A stretch of 64,000 bases of DNA from Bombyx mori. Lineage: Eukaryota; Arthropoda; Insecta; Lepidoptera; Bombycidae. The DNA is taken from the NCBI RefSeq assembly GCF_030269925.1, contig NC_085131.1:10773501-10837500 (forward strand). The letters run 5' to 3'. Below the pieces are notes generated by a model. That model saw nothing but the letters and a program-made list of their open reading frames with translations. It searched no databases and was not told where the DNA came from. Below are positions 1 to 12,929 of this stretch, one piece after another. Positions within the stretch are counted from its first letter, which is position 1, and each line of letters starts with the position of its first letter. A program made the position numbers and the translations under genes.

Positions 1-173
1 GTAGGGGCATAATGCAATCAGTTAATATGTTGGAACTGTCACTGTCCTATGTCGGTACTTGATAAGCCTCGGAATATGTAAAGTAGATTGAAAACGACAT
101 AAAATATTTGATTTTAATATCCCTTTTATTACCTAGTTTGTTGATGACTAATAGACGTTGTGATTGGATCCTG

Positions 174-418
174 GTTTTTTTTTTATTGCTTTGATGGGTG
201 GACGAGCTCACAGCCCACCTGGTGTTAAGTGGTTACTGGAGCCCATAGACATCTACAACGTAAATGCGCCACCCACCTTGAGATATGAGTTCTAAGCTCT
301 CAGTATAGTTACAACAGCTGCCCCACCCTTCAAACCGAAACGCATTACTGCTTCACGGTAGAAATAGGCAGGGTGGTGGTACCTACCCGCGCGGACTCTC
401 AAGAGGTCCTACCACCAA
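174..418 (-). repeat. 250-bp SINE-like repeat, family A
   Basis: Near full-length copy in reverse orientation. It begins with the poly-T that marks the 3' tail and ends with the family 5' edge (reverse of GGTGGTAGGACCTCTTGTGAG). Internal landmarks are the reverse of GTAATGCGTTTCGGTTTGAA and of GTTGTAGATGTCTATGGGCT. The family resembles the non-LTR repeat often called BMC1 in silkworm; that name is from memory. Confidence 0.9.
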
Positions 419-702
419 CTTGTACTTTTAAAACTACATGATTTTATAATGAATCCACTAGTTAATCTAAATACACTAAAGTCTACGTGTGTGTATGAAT
501 GTAACCTACATACATATGAAAAGGCTGACCTAATTTCGATGGAATCTTCATACATATTAGCCTACGGGTGATGACTCTGTGAAGTTTGCTAGCGATCGGA
601 GCAAAGTTATATCAAAGATCGGCCAGCAAGACGTGCCGGATTTGACCAGTATTTCTTACAGAAAGAACGTCTGGAATAAATTTTAAATTTGTTTGGTATT
701 AC

Positions 703-817
703 TTATCTCAAGGTGGGTGGCGCATTTACGTTGTAGATGTCTATGGGCTCCAGTAACCACTTAGCAGCAGGTGGGCTGTGAACTATTCCGCCCATCTGAG
801 CAATAAATAAAAAAAAT
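703..817 (+). repeat. Family A repeat, 3' fragment
   Basis: Only the 3' half is present, from ATCTCAAGGTGGGTGGCGCA to the AATAAA-type tail. Confidence 0.85.
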
Positions 818-1908
818 TACATCATGTTTAGGTTTATTTCAGTCAGTGAACGTTAATTTTTCAGACTGCACTCAAGTTGCGCGGCGTAGGTGACGTTTAC
901 AGCTTTCGCAAGTGACGGCAATGAATTTTATACGGATCTAACACAAAAGGAACGTGGGCGTTGAAAATGATAAGTTTTATTACGTGTCTTGTTCGCTAGA
1001 CTCTAGCGTTTTTATAGCAGAAAACTTGCGATATTGCGATGACCTTGCGATAGAGTTCGAAGACATTAGTTTTCTCGAATGTTCTACTTTAAAAAAAAAC
1101 AATTTCCATAATGCACAGGAGCTCAGCGCTTAACAAACTACAACTGAAGTTAATTCTGAGCGAATTTGGTAATGATTTAATTAAATGAAAAAGCACGTTT
1201 TACTGCGCGCATCACTGAAATATATTCCCAGACAGTGAGATCCACGTTTAACATAAAGTCTATAAAGTGAAGCCGGGAAAGACTTGATGGCCCTTCCTGC
1301 AGACGTTTCGGTATCTTCAACCGCTATTGTTTTTTATGCGCTAAAATCACATATTCGCGTTCTGTATTTTCACAGACAATTTTAATTACCGCAGCAGCGT
1401 GTATATCTATAGGTCCGGGTGACTGGACGAAACCCTTTTAGCCGGATGGTATTATCCCGGTGCTCGTAAACCCACTTTATGACCTATAAAACCAAGTGGA
1501 TACACATACAGGGTGCGTGCATTTCGAATACTTGTTGCACTTTTATAACCAATATATATTTCTGTTTGATTTGTTACTTCTGTGCGAAATGAAAACTACT
1601 TTTTAGTCTGTTTGCCTTGCTTTAGTACACGTCGGGCTTAAATTTTATCAGACGTAGCGAGTAGGCCTATAAACATTTTATTGAATCAGATTTGTGAGTT
1701 GAGTTCCACGGAACCACAGGTTTTACGATCGGCAAAGTTATTATCTTGAACAATTTGTAGCGAACTTAACAGGGGCGAAATATTGCATTTAATAAAACCG
1801 TTTGTTGCATCTGTTATATTTAATTCTAATCGCTGGATAATTATTAAATGTATATTAATCTTTGTTATGTACCAAAATGATATATTCGTGATGTGTTTGA
1901 ATTAAATA

Positions 1909-2299
1909 CTAGAGGTCCCGCAGTAGTCGAAATTCGACTATAATTAATTGGAATTGTAAGTTAGTACACTATTATGATTGTATTTTATACTTCTATAATC
2001 ACAAATTTCGCCAAGACTACACTATAAAAAATATTAACAAAGGCAAACAATATTTAATCTATTCTCAATTTGACAACAGACGCCAAGAACAAAAGTTTGA
2101 CAATAAATAGTATGCATGCGTGTGTGCGTCAAACACATGGTATGTAGTGTGTGTAATGTTTTCTTTATTGATTTAATGTATCTTCTATGCATTATTTAAA
2201 AAAAATATTAGCATTGTGCACTTCTTCTCTATATTCTCTATAAGTGTGGAAAATTTCATACTCCTCCGTCCGCGCAATTTTCGTAAAAAGGGATACAAG
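1909..2299 (-). mobile_element. Non-autonomous Helitron, family H1, truncated
   Basis: The plus strand starts with CTAGAGGTCCCGCAGTAGTC; read on the minus strand this is the element's 3' end: hairpin (TAGTCGAA/TTCGACTA), a short spacer, then CTAG followed by T. The element's 5' end is lost at about 2299. Confidence 0.8.
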
Positions 2300-2593
2300 A
2301 AAGGGATAGAAGAAATAGCATATGAAATTTTCTAATTCAATCTCTTTAGATTTAAGCGTTCGCGATATAACAGGTAAGACTTTAATTCAATTTGTACAAT
2401 CTATTTCAAGTTCAAGTACATTTTTTATGAACAAGTATGTATGTATATACCTTAAAATTTTATGTGCTCACGAAAGCATTTCTTGATTCTCCAAGAGCTG
2501 TAAAAACATATCATCTTATTTCAGACTTGAAGATTATGAGGATCCAGATAAGAGTGGTATAATATCTACAATATATATAATGTTAGTATTTTT

Positions 2594-2837
2594 TACTAGT
2601 TGTAGGACCTCTTGTGAGTCCGCACGGGTAGGTACAACCACCCCGTCTATTCTGCCGTGAAGCAGTGATGCATTTCGGTTTGAAGAGTGGGGCAGCCGTT
2701 GTAACTATACTGAGACCTTAGAACTTATATCTCAAGGTGTGTAGCGCATTTACGTTGTAGATGTCTATGGGCTCCAGTAACCACTTAGCACCAGGCGGGC
2801 TGTGAGCTCGTCCACACATCTAGGCCATAAAAAAAAT
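2594..2837 (+). repeat. Family A repeat, full length
   Basis: Starts at ACTAGTTGTAGGACCTC and ends with an A-rich tail, matching the other copies over its whole length with scattered substitutions. Confidence 0.9.
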
Positions 2838-3595
2838 TAGTAGGATGTATGTCTTACACACATAGATTTTTACGACAAATGACGCGGTTCTGACTATGCC
2901 GCTGAGTATTTCAGCAACAATAAAAACGGCAGTGTTCCTTGGTTCGTCGGTGTTGGTCGTTTATGGACCAGGGAGTCACTGATGCAGCTTTTGATCTCGG
3001 GAAAGTGCAACGTATTTCACTATTTCTGAATTGCAAATTTTTAACACGGGTTAAACCGTGGGGCAAGTCTAGTTAAAGTAATGCATTTTTTATTGCTATT
3101 TTAAATGCAGACAAGTATACAAGTGAACTGAGTGAACGTGTTGGTAAGTAGTTACCGTCGCCCATGGACATCAGCAATGCCAGGGTCACAATCAAGCCCC
3201 TGCCTACTGTAAAAGACGATATGAGTTCGTCGGATATACTTTTTGCAAAAATCGCTTTTTTGGAATCCGTGAGTATTATTTGCCTTTTTCTTCGGATATC
3301 GACTTCATAAACTATTTTTAATCAACTTTTTGGAGATTTCTTATCCTGAAATTAATAAATCAAATGAATGATTTTATTTTAATATTCAAAAGATAACCTA
3401 ATCGACCCCGTTGACAACATTAATTTAATCAAAGTTTTGCTACACAAGTCCTTCCTTGGTTAGCAAACAATTCGTGAATTATATCGAAGTTTCATCTAGG
3501 TATAATACCATAACATTTGCAGAAAAACGTGTAAGATGAGCAAACACCCGGGTATTCGCAATTAGACCGACGCTGCTCATACCAAATTCTGTTAA

Positions 3596-5256
3596 CTATT
3601 GGTCCCGCAGTAGTCGAAATTGTAATTTTAATTAATTGGAATTGTAACTTTGTACACTATTATGATTGTATTTTATACTTCTACTAGCTGACCCGGCAAA
3701 CGTTGTGTTGCCTTAAATAAGATTTCTAGGGAAATTCTTTTGTAGAAAAAAACCCTAATTTAACCACATAATACCTCATTATAAACAAAAAAAAAAATCC
3801 AACAAATTAAAATAAATGTTTGGGGTGGACAACCCTTCACTTAGGTAGGGGTATGAAAAATAGATAGTAGCCGATTCTCAGACCTACTGAACATACTATT
3901 GATACACAAATAAAACCAAAAAAACATAGCTGAAAAATGTATAGTATTGTATAGTTCTCAAATATATTAAGTGTATAATCTATGATGTATAGTGAGTAGG
4001 TAAGACAGGAGACCGGCTTCGTCCTCATCCCTACTACGTGATGTTTGCTGAATGAGTGGTGACTCCTGGCGGGGATAGCTGATCGATTGATAGTTGATCA
4101 GTAGTCGACCGGCGAGGGCGGGAGATCAAATTCAATTAAAAAAAAATCATAATTAAAGGAACTTGAAATTATAAACTCTGAATAAGAATTTATCGTACTA
4201 CAATTATAATATTTGATTGCCATCTTGCAACCTTATTGCGGATCTGTGCATAGAATAAAAAAATATATTAATCGGGATGGAAAAATAGGGGTTGATCGTA
4301 TAAGAGTGAAAATTGAGAGTAATATGTTTTTTTTTATTTTAAGTCATGACAAAACAAAATAAAAAACTTCCCAAAAAAATTAAAGTTTATATTTAACAAA
4401 TAAAAAATAGGGGTTGATCATAGAGGGATGAAAAATTTAGAGTAACATTAGATTTTTTATTTTAATTCATGACAAAATAAAAATGAAAATCTTGCCAAAA
4501 AAAATAAAGTTTATAATTAACAAATAAAAAATAGGGGTTGATCGTAGAGGGGTGAAAATTTCAGAGTAATATGAATTTTTTTATTCTACGTCATGACAAA
4601 ATAAAAACAAAATTCTCGCAAAAAATTTTAAAGTTTTTAATTAGCAAATAAAAAATAAAGGTTGATCGTAGAAGGGTGAAAATTGAGGATTGTATGTATT
4701 TTTGTATGTTGTATCATAAAAAAATAGAAATAAAAAATTTAGCCTAAAAAATAAAAATAAAATTTTAGGGGTGGACTACCCCTAACATTTAGGGGGATGA
4801 AAAATAGATGTTGGCCGATTCTCATAGATACCGGATAAGCACAAAAAATTTCATCAAAATCGGTCAAGCCGTTTCGGAGGAGTATGGCAACGAAAACTGT
4901 GACACGAGAATTTTATATATTAGATAATCACAAATTTCGCCAAGGCTACTCTATAAAAAAATAATAATAAAGACAAACAATATTTAATCTATTCTCAATT
5001 TGACAACAGACGTCAAGAACAAAAGTTTGTCAATAAATAGTATGCATGCGTGTGTGCTTCAAATACATGGTATGTAGTGTGCGTAATGTTTTCTTTATTG
5101 ATTTAATGTATCTTTTATGCATTATTTTAAAAAAATATTAGCATTGTGCACTTCTTCTCTACATTCTCTATAAATGTGGGAAATTTCATACTCCTCCATC
5201 CGCGCAAATTTCGTAAAAAGGGATACAAAGTTTTTCCTTCACGTATTAATATGTAG
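3596..5256 (-). mobile_element. Helitron family H1 interrupted by a second Helitron
   Basis: Outer H1 copy in two parts (3596-3683 and 4925-5256), the right part ending at the family 5' edge (TCTACATATTAATACGTG on the minus strand). The 1241-bp block between the parts is a different Helitron. Confidence 0.82.
3684..4924 (-). mobile_element. Nested Helitron with internal tandem repeats
   Basis: On the minus strand it starts TCTAATATATAAAATTCTCG and ends GGGTCAGCTAG followed by T. The flanks join exactly at an A|T dinucleotide when compared with unbroken H1 copies. The interior carries about four tandem units of 122-125 bp. No Rep/helicase coding is present. Confidence 0.85.
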
Positions 5257-5299
5257 ATAACAAAGCAATTTTAACAATTTAATCATTAAAACGATGTTC

Positions 5300-5513
5300 G
5301 CGCGGGTAGGTACCACCACCCTGCCTATTTCTGCCGTGAAGCAGTACTGCGTTTCGGTTTGAAGGGTGGGGCAGCCGTTAACTATACTTGAGACCTAAGA
5401 ACTTATATCTAAAGGTGGGTGGCGCATTTACATTGTAGATGTCTATGGGCTCCAGTAACCACTTCAAATCAGGTGGGCTGTGAGCTCGTCCACCCATATA
5501 AGCAATAAAAAAA
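5300..5513 (+). repeat. Family A repeat, slightly 5' truncated
   Basis: Begins inside the element at CGCGGGTAGGTACCACC and continues to the A-rich tail. Confidence 0.88.
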
Positions 5514-5928
5514 AAACACCGTCTCGTTATAATTAAACACATTAATCAGTCGAGTTACGTACGACTCGAGAGAGTTTACGATTTCGAGCCGAACGTCACG
5601 CGTCGGACAGTTTTATTCGAAGTCGGCGCTTAGGAAAATTACTTTTCTTTGTGTCCGAACTTGTATTGTTAAATTTAAATGCTCGAGAAATAAATGTATT
5701 TAATTAAAATCTATCTGCAGCTGTTTGGGTTTCGAAACATTCGTTGGGCCCTACTAAATGCTACTCAGGTATAATTGTTCACGAAAGTATTCCAGAGATG
5801 GATATTTTTCATTGGTTTGCCTGCTTTTTTTTTCTCTAGAAGTATATTTTCTAACCAAGCAGCCGATACATTCACATAAAAAAAAACACTATCCACTATC
5901 CACTAAAAACACTACCCACGCGGCCGTT

Positions 5929-6063
5929 GTAACTATACGGAGACCTTAGAACTTATATCTCAAGATGGGTGGCGCATTTACGTTGTAGATGTCTATGGGC
6001 TCCAGTAACCACTTAACACCAGGTGGGCTGTGAGCTCGTTCACCCATCTATGCAAAAAAAAAA
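5929..6063 (+). repeat. Family A repeat, 3' half
   Basis: 3' part of the repeat from CCGTTGTAACTATAC to the poly-A, directly following an unrelated A-rich tract. Confidence 0.85.
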
Positions 6064-6789
6064 CTTGATCTGCAAGATCCTGAATACTTTAAGAAATACA
6101 TATCTAAGGTTGAAATTCATTTTGTATTGTGCATGTGCTATGGTAATATCTTCTCATGATCTCTTTCACCACCATTGAAATATCCATAAGCAACGAAGAC
6201 CATTTTCTATCGGCATTACCTCAATAGGCAAACAAAATTGAGGAATTCAAAAAACCAAACTGCAAAACCACATTTCATTTGTAATCGAATTAAAAAGGTT
6301 TGATTATTTCGATTGAATTCACATTAAATACATTGAAATTAAGAGAATAAAATGCAAACTAAGCAAATGATAAACAGTTGGCACCGATCCAATGTATTTC
6401 ACGGTGAATCTGTTTTCACGGGAACAAGAGAGTTTTTGAGACACTCTCGAGTGAATTCCCTAAGTCATTTTTATTGGGATGCTCGAGAACCGAATAGAAT
6501 CGTCGTTTCCGATATATTCAAGGAACGGTAACATTCAACCTTCGAAGCTAAATAGAATACTTACTTAGTACTCATCGCAAACAAATTCTTGTCGTATACA
6601 ACACATAATCACTGAACATTGTAGTCACTTAGGTATGATAAAGCAATACAGTAATTTTATTTTCTATTGTTTGTTATTAATTGTCATTAATAATTATGGG
6701 AAAGTGAACATTTGCTTTGCTTTTTATGTGACAGCGTACCCAAACAGCTTACCGTCGATAGAGAATTTCTTGTTAATATATAATACTAG

Positions 6790-6995
6790 CGACCCGCCCT
6801 CGCTTCGCTTCGGAAACTGTAATTTATTATTGATTTCTCCACTATTTAATGGATGTTATTATACACATAAACCTTCCTCTTCAATCACTCTATCTATTAA
6901 AAAAAACCGCATCAATATCCGTTGCGTAGTTTTGAAGATTTAAGCATACATAGGGATATAGGGACAGAGAAAGCGACTTTGTTTTATACTATTTA
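6790..6995 (+). mobile_element. RTE- or Helitron-related short repeat
   Basis: Begins ACTAGCGACCCGCCCTCGCT and ends with CATAGGGATATAGGGACAGA. The start resembles 10994; the tail is of the kind seen in RTE-mobilised repeats. Class not settled. Confidence 0.6.
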
Positions 6996-7205
6996 GTGAT
7001 TCCGCGAAATAAGGATGTCCTCGACGTTGTGAACATTCCTTTACAAAAAACAGAAAAAAAACATTTGTTTTATGCAGACAGCATGAAATGTGGGTGTGGT
7101 GGAGGATGCTACGAATACCGTAGACTACCATGAGGACTAACGAGTCAATTCTAAGGGAGCTAAACATCCGACAAAAAGCTTCCTTCTATCTGCCGGGAAC
7201 GTGTT

Positions 7206-7430
7206 ATGAGCTTCTTTGGACACATCATGCGGTCTCCCAGACCCAGAATTAGAGAAGCTCATAATTGCAGGTCGCATAGATGCAAGCGCGCCGTGGGCAA
7301 AACACCAGCCAGATGGTCAGATCTAGTAAGAGAAGAACTTGGTGGTAGCCTGTACCATGCGGTCCGTGCCACCCATGATCGAACACAGTGGAGGAACGTC
7401 ACATATGGTCGCGATCCTCATCAGTGATGG
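7206..7430 (+). pseudogene. RTE/CR1-type reverse transcriptase C-terminal fragment
   Basis: Translates as SFFGHIMRSPRPRIREAHN through GKTPARWSDLVREELGG to RTQWRNVTYGRDPHQ and a stop. FGHIMR, GKTPARW and QWRN match the C-terminal tail common in lepidopteran LINE reverse transcriptases. No upstream catalytic domain is present. Confidence 0.75.
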
Positions 7431-7659
7431 AACGATATAGAAGAAGAAGAACGCAGACAACATCAAAATCAGTTGCAAATAATTTAGCCTGACTATCCTG
7501 CAAACTCTACCACGCCCTCATATTAATGGCAATGGAATTAAGTCATAAAGCACCCTACATGAAAAATAGCCCCTTAGTTAATCTTCTGATTCCATTAACC
7601 CATTTTATTTAATGAGATTTACTTCAGGAAGCCCGAAGTTAACGGAGATGGCTTTAAAA

Positions 7660-7930
7660 TTGTAGTGCAGTTTTACGTATTTTGGTACCCCTTAAAAAGG
7701 GTGACAATCTCGAAAGACTTCTCATCACCGGCAAAGTGGAAGGAAAGAGGCCTAGGGGGCGTAGTCCCATGCGCTGGTCCGAACAGATTAAGACGACTTT
7801 GGAATCTAGCATCAATGTCGCTATCCACTGCGTGGAGGACAGGAGTGAATGGAAGAACATAGTCCTAACAAAAGTGCTCCGTAAAGGTCACGACCCTCAG
7901 CACTGAGGAATAATACGACGCACGGAGGAG
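7660..7930 (+). pseudogene. LINE reverse transcriptase C-terminal fragment
   Basis: One frame gives GDNLERLLITGKVEGKRPRG then SPMRWSEQIKTTLESS, SEWKNIV and KGHDPQH plus stop. Same tail family as 17456-17700. The catalytic domain is missing. Confidence 0.78.
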
Positions 7931-8356
7931 GAGGAGGTACCCCTTTAATCCAAGGGGATCGTCTGTCCATCTACGCTAAAAAACCTATATTCACCTACTA
8001 AACTTATTGAGTGTTAAATTTGCTAAAGGTTTAAAACACAGTATTATTAGTAATAGGTAACCTATTTTTCCAACACCATAACTCTACTGACCAAGTAACC
8101 CTATTGTTTATCCTGCACGTCCAATACCACTAAAAACTCAATCTCATTTGTGACAAGGCCAAAACAAAGGCAGACCTCGCAGACACCGTCTATTTAAATC
8201 GAGACTTTGTTTACGGAAAATCCACGAGAAACGAGAAAAACAGAGATTTTTAGAAAATATCTCGAGGTGAATTTTTCTAAAATGAATTTTTCCCGGTTCC
8301 ACCGTTCGAAAATGCATGAGAAGTTTATTAATAATAAATGTGTCCTAACGAAAACT

Positions 8357-8555
8357 TTTCTCGTGATTCATAATTATATATCAACAAGGCTGTTAATTCG
8401 CAAATGCTTACAAAACGGTTTTTTTTCGACTCTCGATATTAAATTGAATTTGTATTTTCTCGTGGTTCATAATTATATATCAACAAGGCTGTTAATTCGC
8501 AAAACTGATTTATTATTTACGACTGTTGATATTAATTTGAATTTGTATTGCAATG
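8357..8555. repeat. 99-bp tandem duplication
   Basis: Two adjacent units share CATAATTATATATCAACAAG and GGCTGTTAATTCGCAAA, with a 99-bp offset. Because 99 is a multiple of three, an open frame (8207-8575) runs through both. Confidence 0.8.
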
Positions 8556-9559
8556 ATCCTAACCTCAATATCTAATTCATATTCTGGTTATCCATGTCTA
8601 CAATTTTCAACGAGCTGAGCTGACGTCAGGCATTGGCAGAGTCAGAGAATGTTCGTGATAAGTCTGTTCGTCTTTACAAAACTTCCGTGTGATGTAACTT
8701 TGTATATTTTAATAACATAAACTATAAAATGATAATAATTCCGATATTGTATATAAGTTATTTTTGATCTGTGTTAGTTGTTTCATTATTGGGGCGGTCA
8801 GACTGTTAAAAAGTCTTATTAAGTAAAGCCCACTAATCTGAAATGAGGAATATTTTCATACCTATTTTTGGAACAGGACAACGTTTTTTGGCTCCTGTAT
8901 AAGATATACAACTCTGATAAATATATAGAAATAGAAAATACATAGCACCTACTAACAGGATTCAAGTTCAGATCCACCTTTACCAAAGGCATTAAAACCT
9001 CCGCAAACATTATAAAGATAATTACGGAACGGTTTTACGACGTAAATTGTATACAAAAGGTAATCGCGACAATTAATTACCTATTACTATTAAATTTTTT
9101 ATTCCCTTTGTTAAGTAGGTCCATTATATAAGTAAAGCTTGTATCTATAGGCTGAAGGTAAATATGGTCGGTGAATAAACATATTATCTTACATGGGTAA
9201 AGTGGGCACGGATAATATAACCACGATCCTGCCTATTTCTGCGGTGAAGCAATCACGTATTACAAATAGAATGTTACCGTCCTATAATACAATCGAAACT
9301 ACAAGTAACCTCATCGCTACTCAAGTTGTGTCTATTGACTCCGATAACCGCTTATAAACTAGTAGGCCGTGGACCGTTCATCGATATTCAACAATAAAAT
9401 AAAAAGATCGTAGATCCATTTGTCTGAAAGTATTTTCATATTTCACGCTTTTTATCAATTCGACTTGTGGTTATGAATCATGAATATGATAAAATATTTG
9501 AATTCATTAACGTTTTCTGCAGACAAAAGCTGGATTTGTTTCTTAGCTACCGTTTAGTG

Positions 9560-10160
9560 CAGAGGTCGGCAACCTTTTGAGTCGCAAGAGCCAAAAATTA
9601 CAATTTACAAAATTTCAAAGTTTTTAAAGAGCCACAAAAGATGTTATTGCCAACAATACTTGCATATATTAATATAAAATATATTTGCAGCTGGCAGTAA
9701 CAGGATGCGTAGAACCGAAGATCGGGTTCAGTGGCGAGCTTTGAGGGAGGCCTATGTCCAGCAGTGGACTGCCGCAGGCTGATGATGATGATGATATTTT
9801 TTGATAAAAAAACGAATCTAATTATTCACAAGAAAAATGTACATGTATTTTTATAATATAAGTAGTGTTTTTTACAACAAATTAGATAAGTTATATGTAT
9901 ATATATATGGTATTTTGGATAATCACTTATTGTTTAAGTAAAAAATGAAAACAATTAAACATTTACTTGCAACAATGAGCTGAGAGATAGAAATCTTACA
10001 ACAGAGAGATAGAATTGGTGCCCAATTCTCGTTAGTCGATTTAAAACAATTTTTAAATGTTTTTTTTTTATAAATAAATAATATTTGCGTATGGAACTAA
10101 ATAGCCGCAGTTTCATATCAAAAGAGCCGCATTTGGCTCGCGAACCGCAGGTTGTCGACT
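9560..10160. mobile_element. hAT-like non-autonomous element with a nested LINE tail
   Basis: The left end (CAGAGGTCGGCAACCTTTTG) and the right end (reverse complement GTCGACAACCTGCGGTTCGC) are matching terminal inverted repeats with hAT-like CAGNGGTCGGCAACC character. TTAGTG occurs just outside both ends. Inside, at about 9690-9795, sits a LINE 3' end (AGGATGCGTAGAACCGAAGA, then GGCCTATGTCCAGCAGTGGA) with a (TGA)n tail. No transposase is present. Confidence 0.72.
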
Positions 10161-10991
10161 TAGTGAACGTAGAAGCGGAGGTAGACAGGATGGTGGTCGC
10201 CTTTCGTCCATTATTGTAAAAAAGGATTTTATAGGAAAATTACAAATGTCGCGATGGTACTAACCTTAGCCTACACCGTACCTTCTCACTTTAAATATTA
10301 TTTTATATATTATTAAATATATGTACGTGTATAATAAAAATCTTACATTTATTTCCGTTATCTGGTACCTGTAACATAAGTTCTTTATGAACTTAGCACG
10401 GGCCGAGTAGTTAACGTGGCGTGATTGTTAGTAAATATTTATTATTATTATTATTATTTACTATTATTTTAATATTTGAAATTAGTTGTCAATCTAAATA
10501 ACTCGGAATAAATTATTGGTTACGATTAATTACGTTCCTTTATAGGGCTGTACTTTTTTACAGATACAGCTGTATCTATAAATTATATAAAAGATGCAGA
10601 TGATGATGAGTGGTCATGGTTAAAAACACAGCCTACTACTTTCTTTCGCTATTTAAGCTGTTACTTCAAAACCATCGCCTCGACACCTCAAAGAGACCGG
10701 TGGAATTTTTGTTCTATTGCTAAGTGCTAAATAAGGTGTTCGACAGTCTACGCCGAAAAAAAAAACTCAGATGAATTGCATTACATTTTAATTCTAAATT
10801 TAGAAGTTCTGAACGAAACCGGATGCATTTCAGACTAAGTACATTTGTAGACTAGCTATTACCCCGACCTTGCCCGCCCGAGCTACTGCCCGAAATACGG
10901 GTTGCAAGTAAATGTGATGGATAGGGCTGTCATATCTTTTGTATTCTTCTCCATTCGGGTATATAAGGCGTGCTTTCAATAACAGAGAGGG

Positions 10992-11270
10992 GGTTCAGAA
11001 AAATCATATTTGACTAGCGACCCGCCCTCGCTTCGCTTCGGAAACATTAAATTTTATTATTGATTAGTTGAGTCCCGCGATGTTATCCGCAGTTATTGTC
11101 GTACCGCGGGTGACGCCGCGGGGCGAAGCTAGTCTTAAAAAAAAGTAACCTAAGTAACTACTTATATCATCAGCTACCTATTAGTGAAAGTCTCATCAAA
11201 ATCGGTCCAGCCGTTCCAGAGATTAGCCGGAACAGACAGACAGACAGACAGACAAAAATTGTAAAAAATG
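10992..11270 (+). mobile_element. RTE-type short repeat with (CAGA)n tail
   Basis: Starts ACTAGCGACCCGCCCTCGCT and ends AATCGGTCCAGCCGTTCCAG, then a (CAGA)n run and AAAATTGTAAAAAATG, typical of RTE-family tails. Confidence 0.68.
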
Positions 11271-12929
11271 TTATTTTGGTGTATGTACTGTATTCATATG
11301 CATGTAGTAAATAGCGGTTATTTCAATATTACAAACAAACACTCCAATTTTATTTATATGTATAGATGTATAGATTTCGAAGAGGCGAGTGGCCTGATTC
11401 TAAGAATTATTAAATTTACTACCAAATTACCAATACGTACAGTTTATAAGGAATATGGTGATGATATTTTTTTATTTTTTATATATCGAATTTTGATTGC
11501 GGTTTTATTTTTCTTCCGTTGTTCAAAAACGTATGTTTTGGTAAAATCAGTTTATTTATTTTTTATAATTATAGGGTCCAATAAAAGCTGTTTTTTTATT
11601 TGATAACGTCACCTCCACCATATTAAATTGTTATTGCGATTTATTGTTGGTTTATGTTTAAAGCTTTTTCGATTGAGTTGAAACTATATACATAGCCCGG
11701 GTAGATTTGTAATATAAACAGAATAAGGCTCACGACGAATGTATAGTTCATTGAATAATTGGCCATTGTCGAAGCCAATATGAGACCCATTCTAGTATTT
11801 CATAGAAAAAAAAGACATTCCTAGAATTTGTTAATCAGTGTCCGAACATAATCAAATTATTACTATGGAGTAAAAGAAAATGAATTATAAGAATTTTATG
11901 AAAGATTGTTTTTTATTACTCGAGACGGGTATATTACACGGTTCACCTCATATTAGGTGTTTATCAAAGCCCATAAACATGTAGAAAATATGTAATATGT
12001 TACCACCCACCTCGAAACATGCAAAGGCAAATTTTTCTTAACTTTATTATTTACTGTTAGTTAACGTGGCGGAACCTTTCGCGATTCAAATACATAGTTG
12101 AAAATTAAAAGGGACTTAATCGCTTGAACCGTAATTACGATTTAGTAATCAAATTTTATTTTGTAATCGAAATAAGATAATGAAATTGTAATTAGAAATT
12201 AAATTCTTGATTTTGTCTGAACGATATCAGGGCTGCATGGATAATGTTAAATTTATGTCGGATGTGACGAGAAAGGATTAATGAAAGAATAATATTTACC
12301 ATCTTTGAAAATACATCTGAATATGGAGACCTAGAAGAATTATATCCTTAAAAGAAAATGTTAGGTAGGAGGTACCTAGTTGGTAACCTTTCCAATAAAA
12401 CAGTTTAAATTATTAAATATTATTAATTGTAGCTTGTTAATAATATTTTTTTTAACCAAATTTGTGTTTTTATAGACATGTTTTCATAATTTGTACAACG
12501 CTTTGTTCATTAATGTAACCATTGAAACAATCCGCAACGAATTATTTTAGATTATACGGACTTAGCATCTAGAAAAACTACTAGAAAGACTGCAAGACTC
12601 ACTTTTTGCAATTCCGGACAACCCTACGAGTTTCATTTGAAACAGGGAACTTTAATGACGAGCGGCGAACTCGTAAAACATCAAACGTTTGAACGTTAAG
12701 GATGTCACTTCTGTTCTCTTTTCGTTAACCAAGTTTTCCTCTTCTTAAATTACTTTGAGTCGCCACTATTCTGTCTGTGTACATAATAACAATGTATAAT
12801 GTATATAGTGTGCGTTTTTTACGGTGAGAGTTGTCTATTAGATAAGGTTAGGGATATTGGGAACAGTACTGAAATGTTCGGAGTGAGACTAGTACCTATT
12901 GTTTATGTCAATCCTGTTACGACCATTTG

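Noticed and set aside
7665..7906. Host genes in overlapping frames at 7.65-7.9 kb
   Set aside because: The frame ending KGHDPQH is a LINE reverse-transcriptase tail found repeatedly in the window; the others are its shadows.
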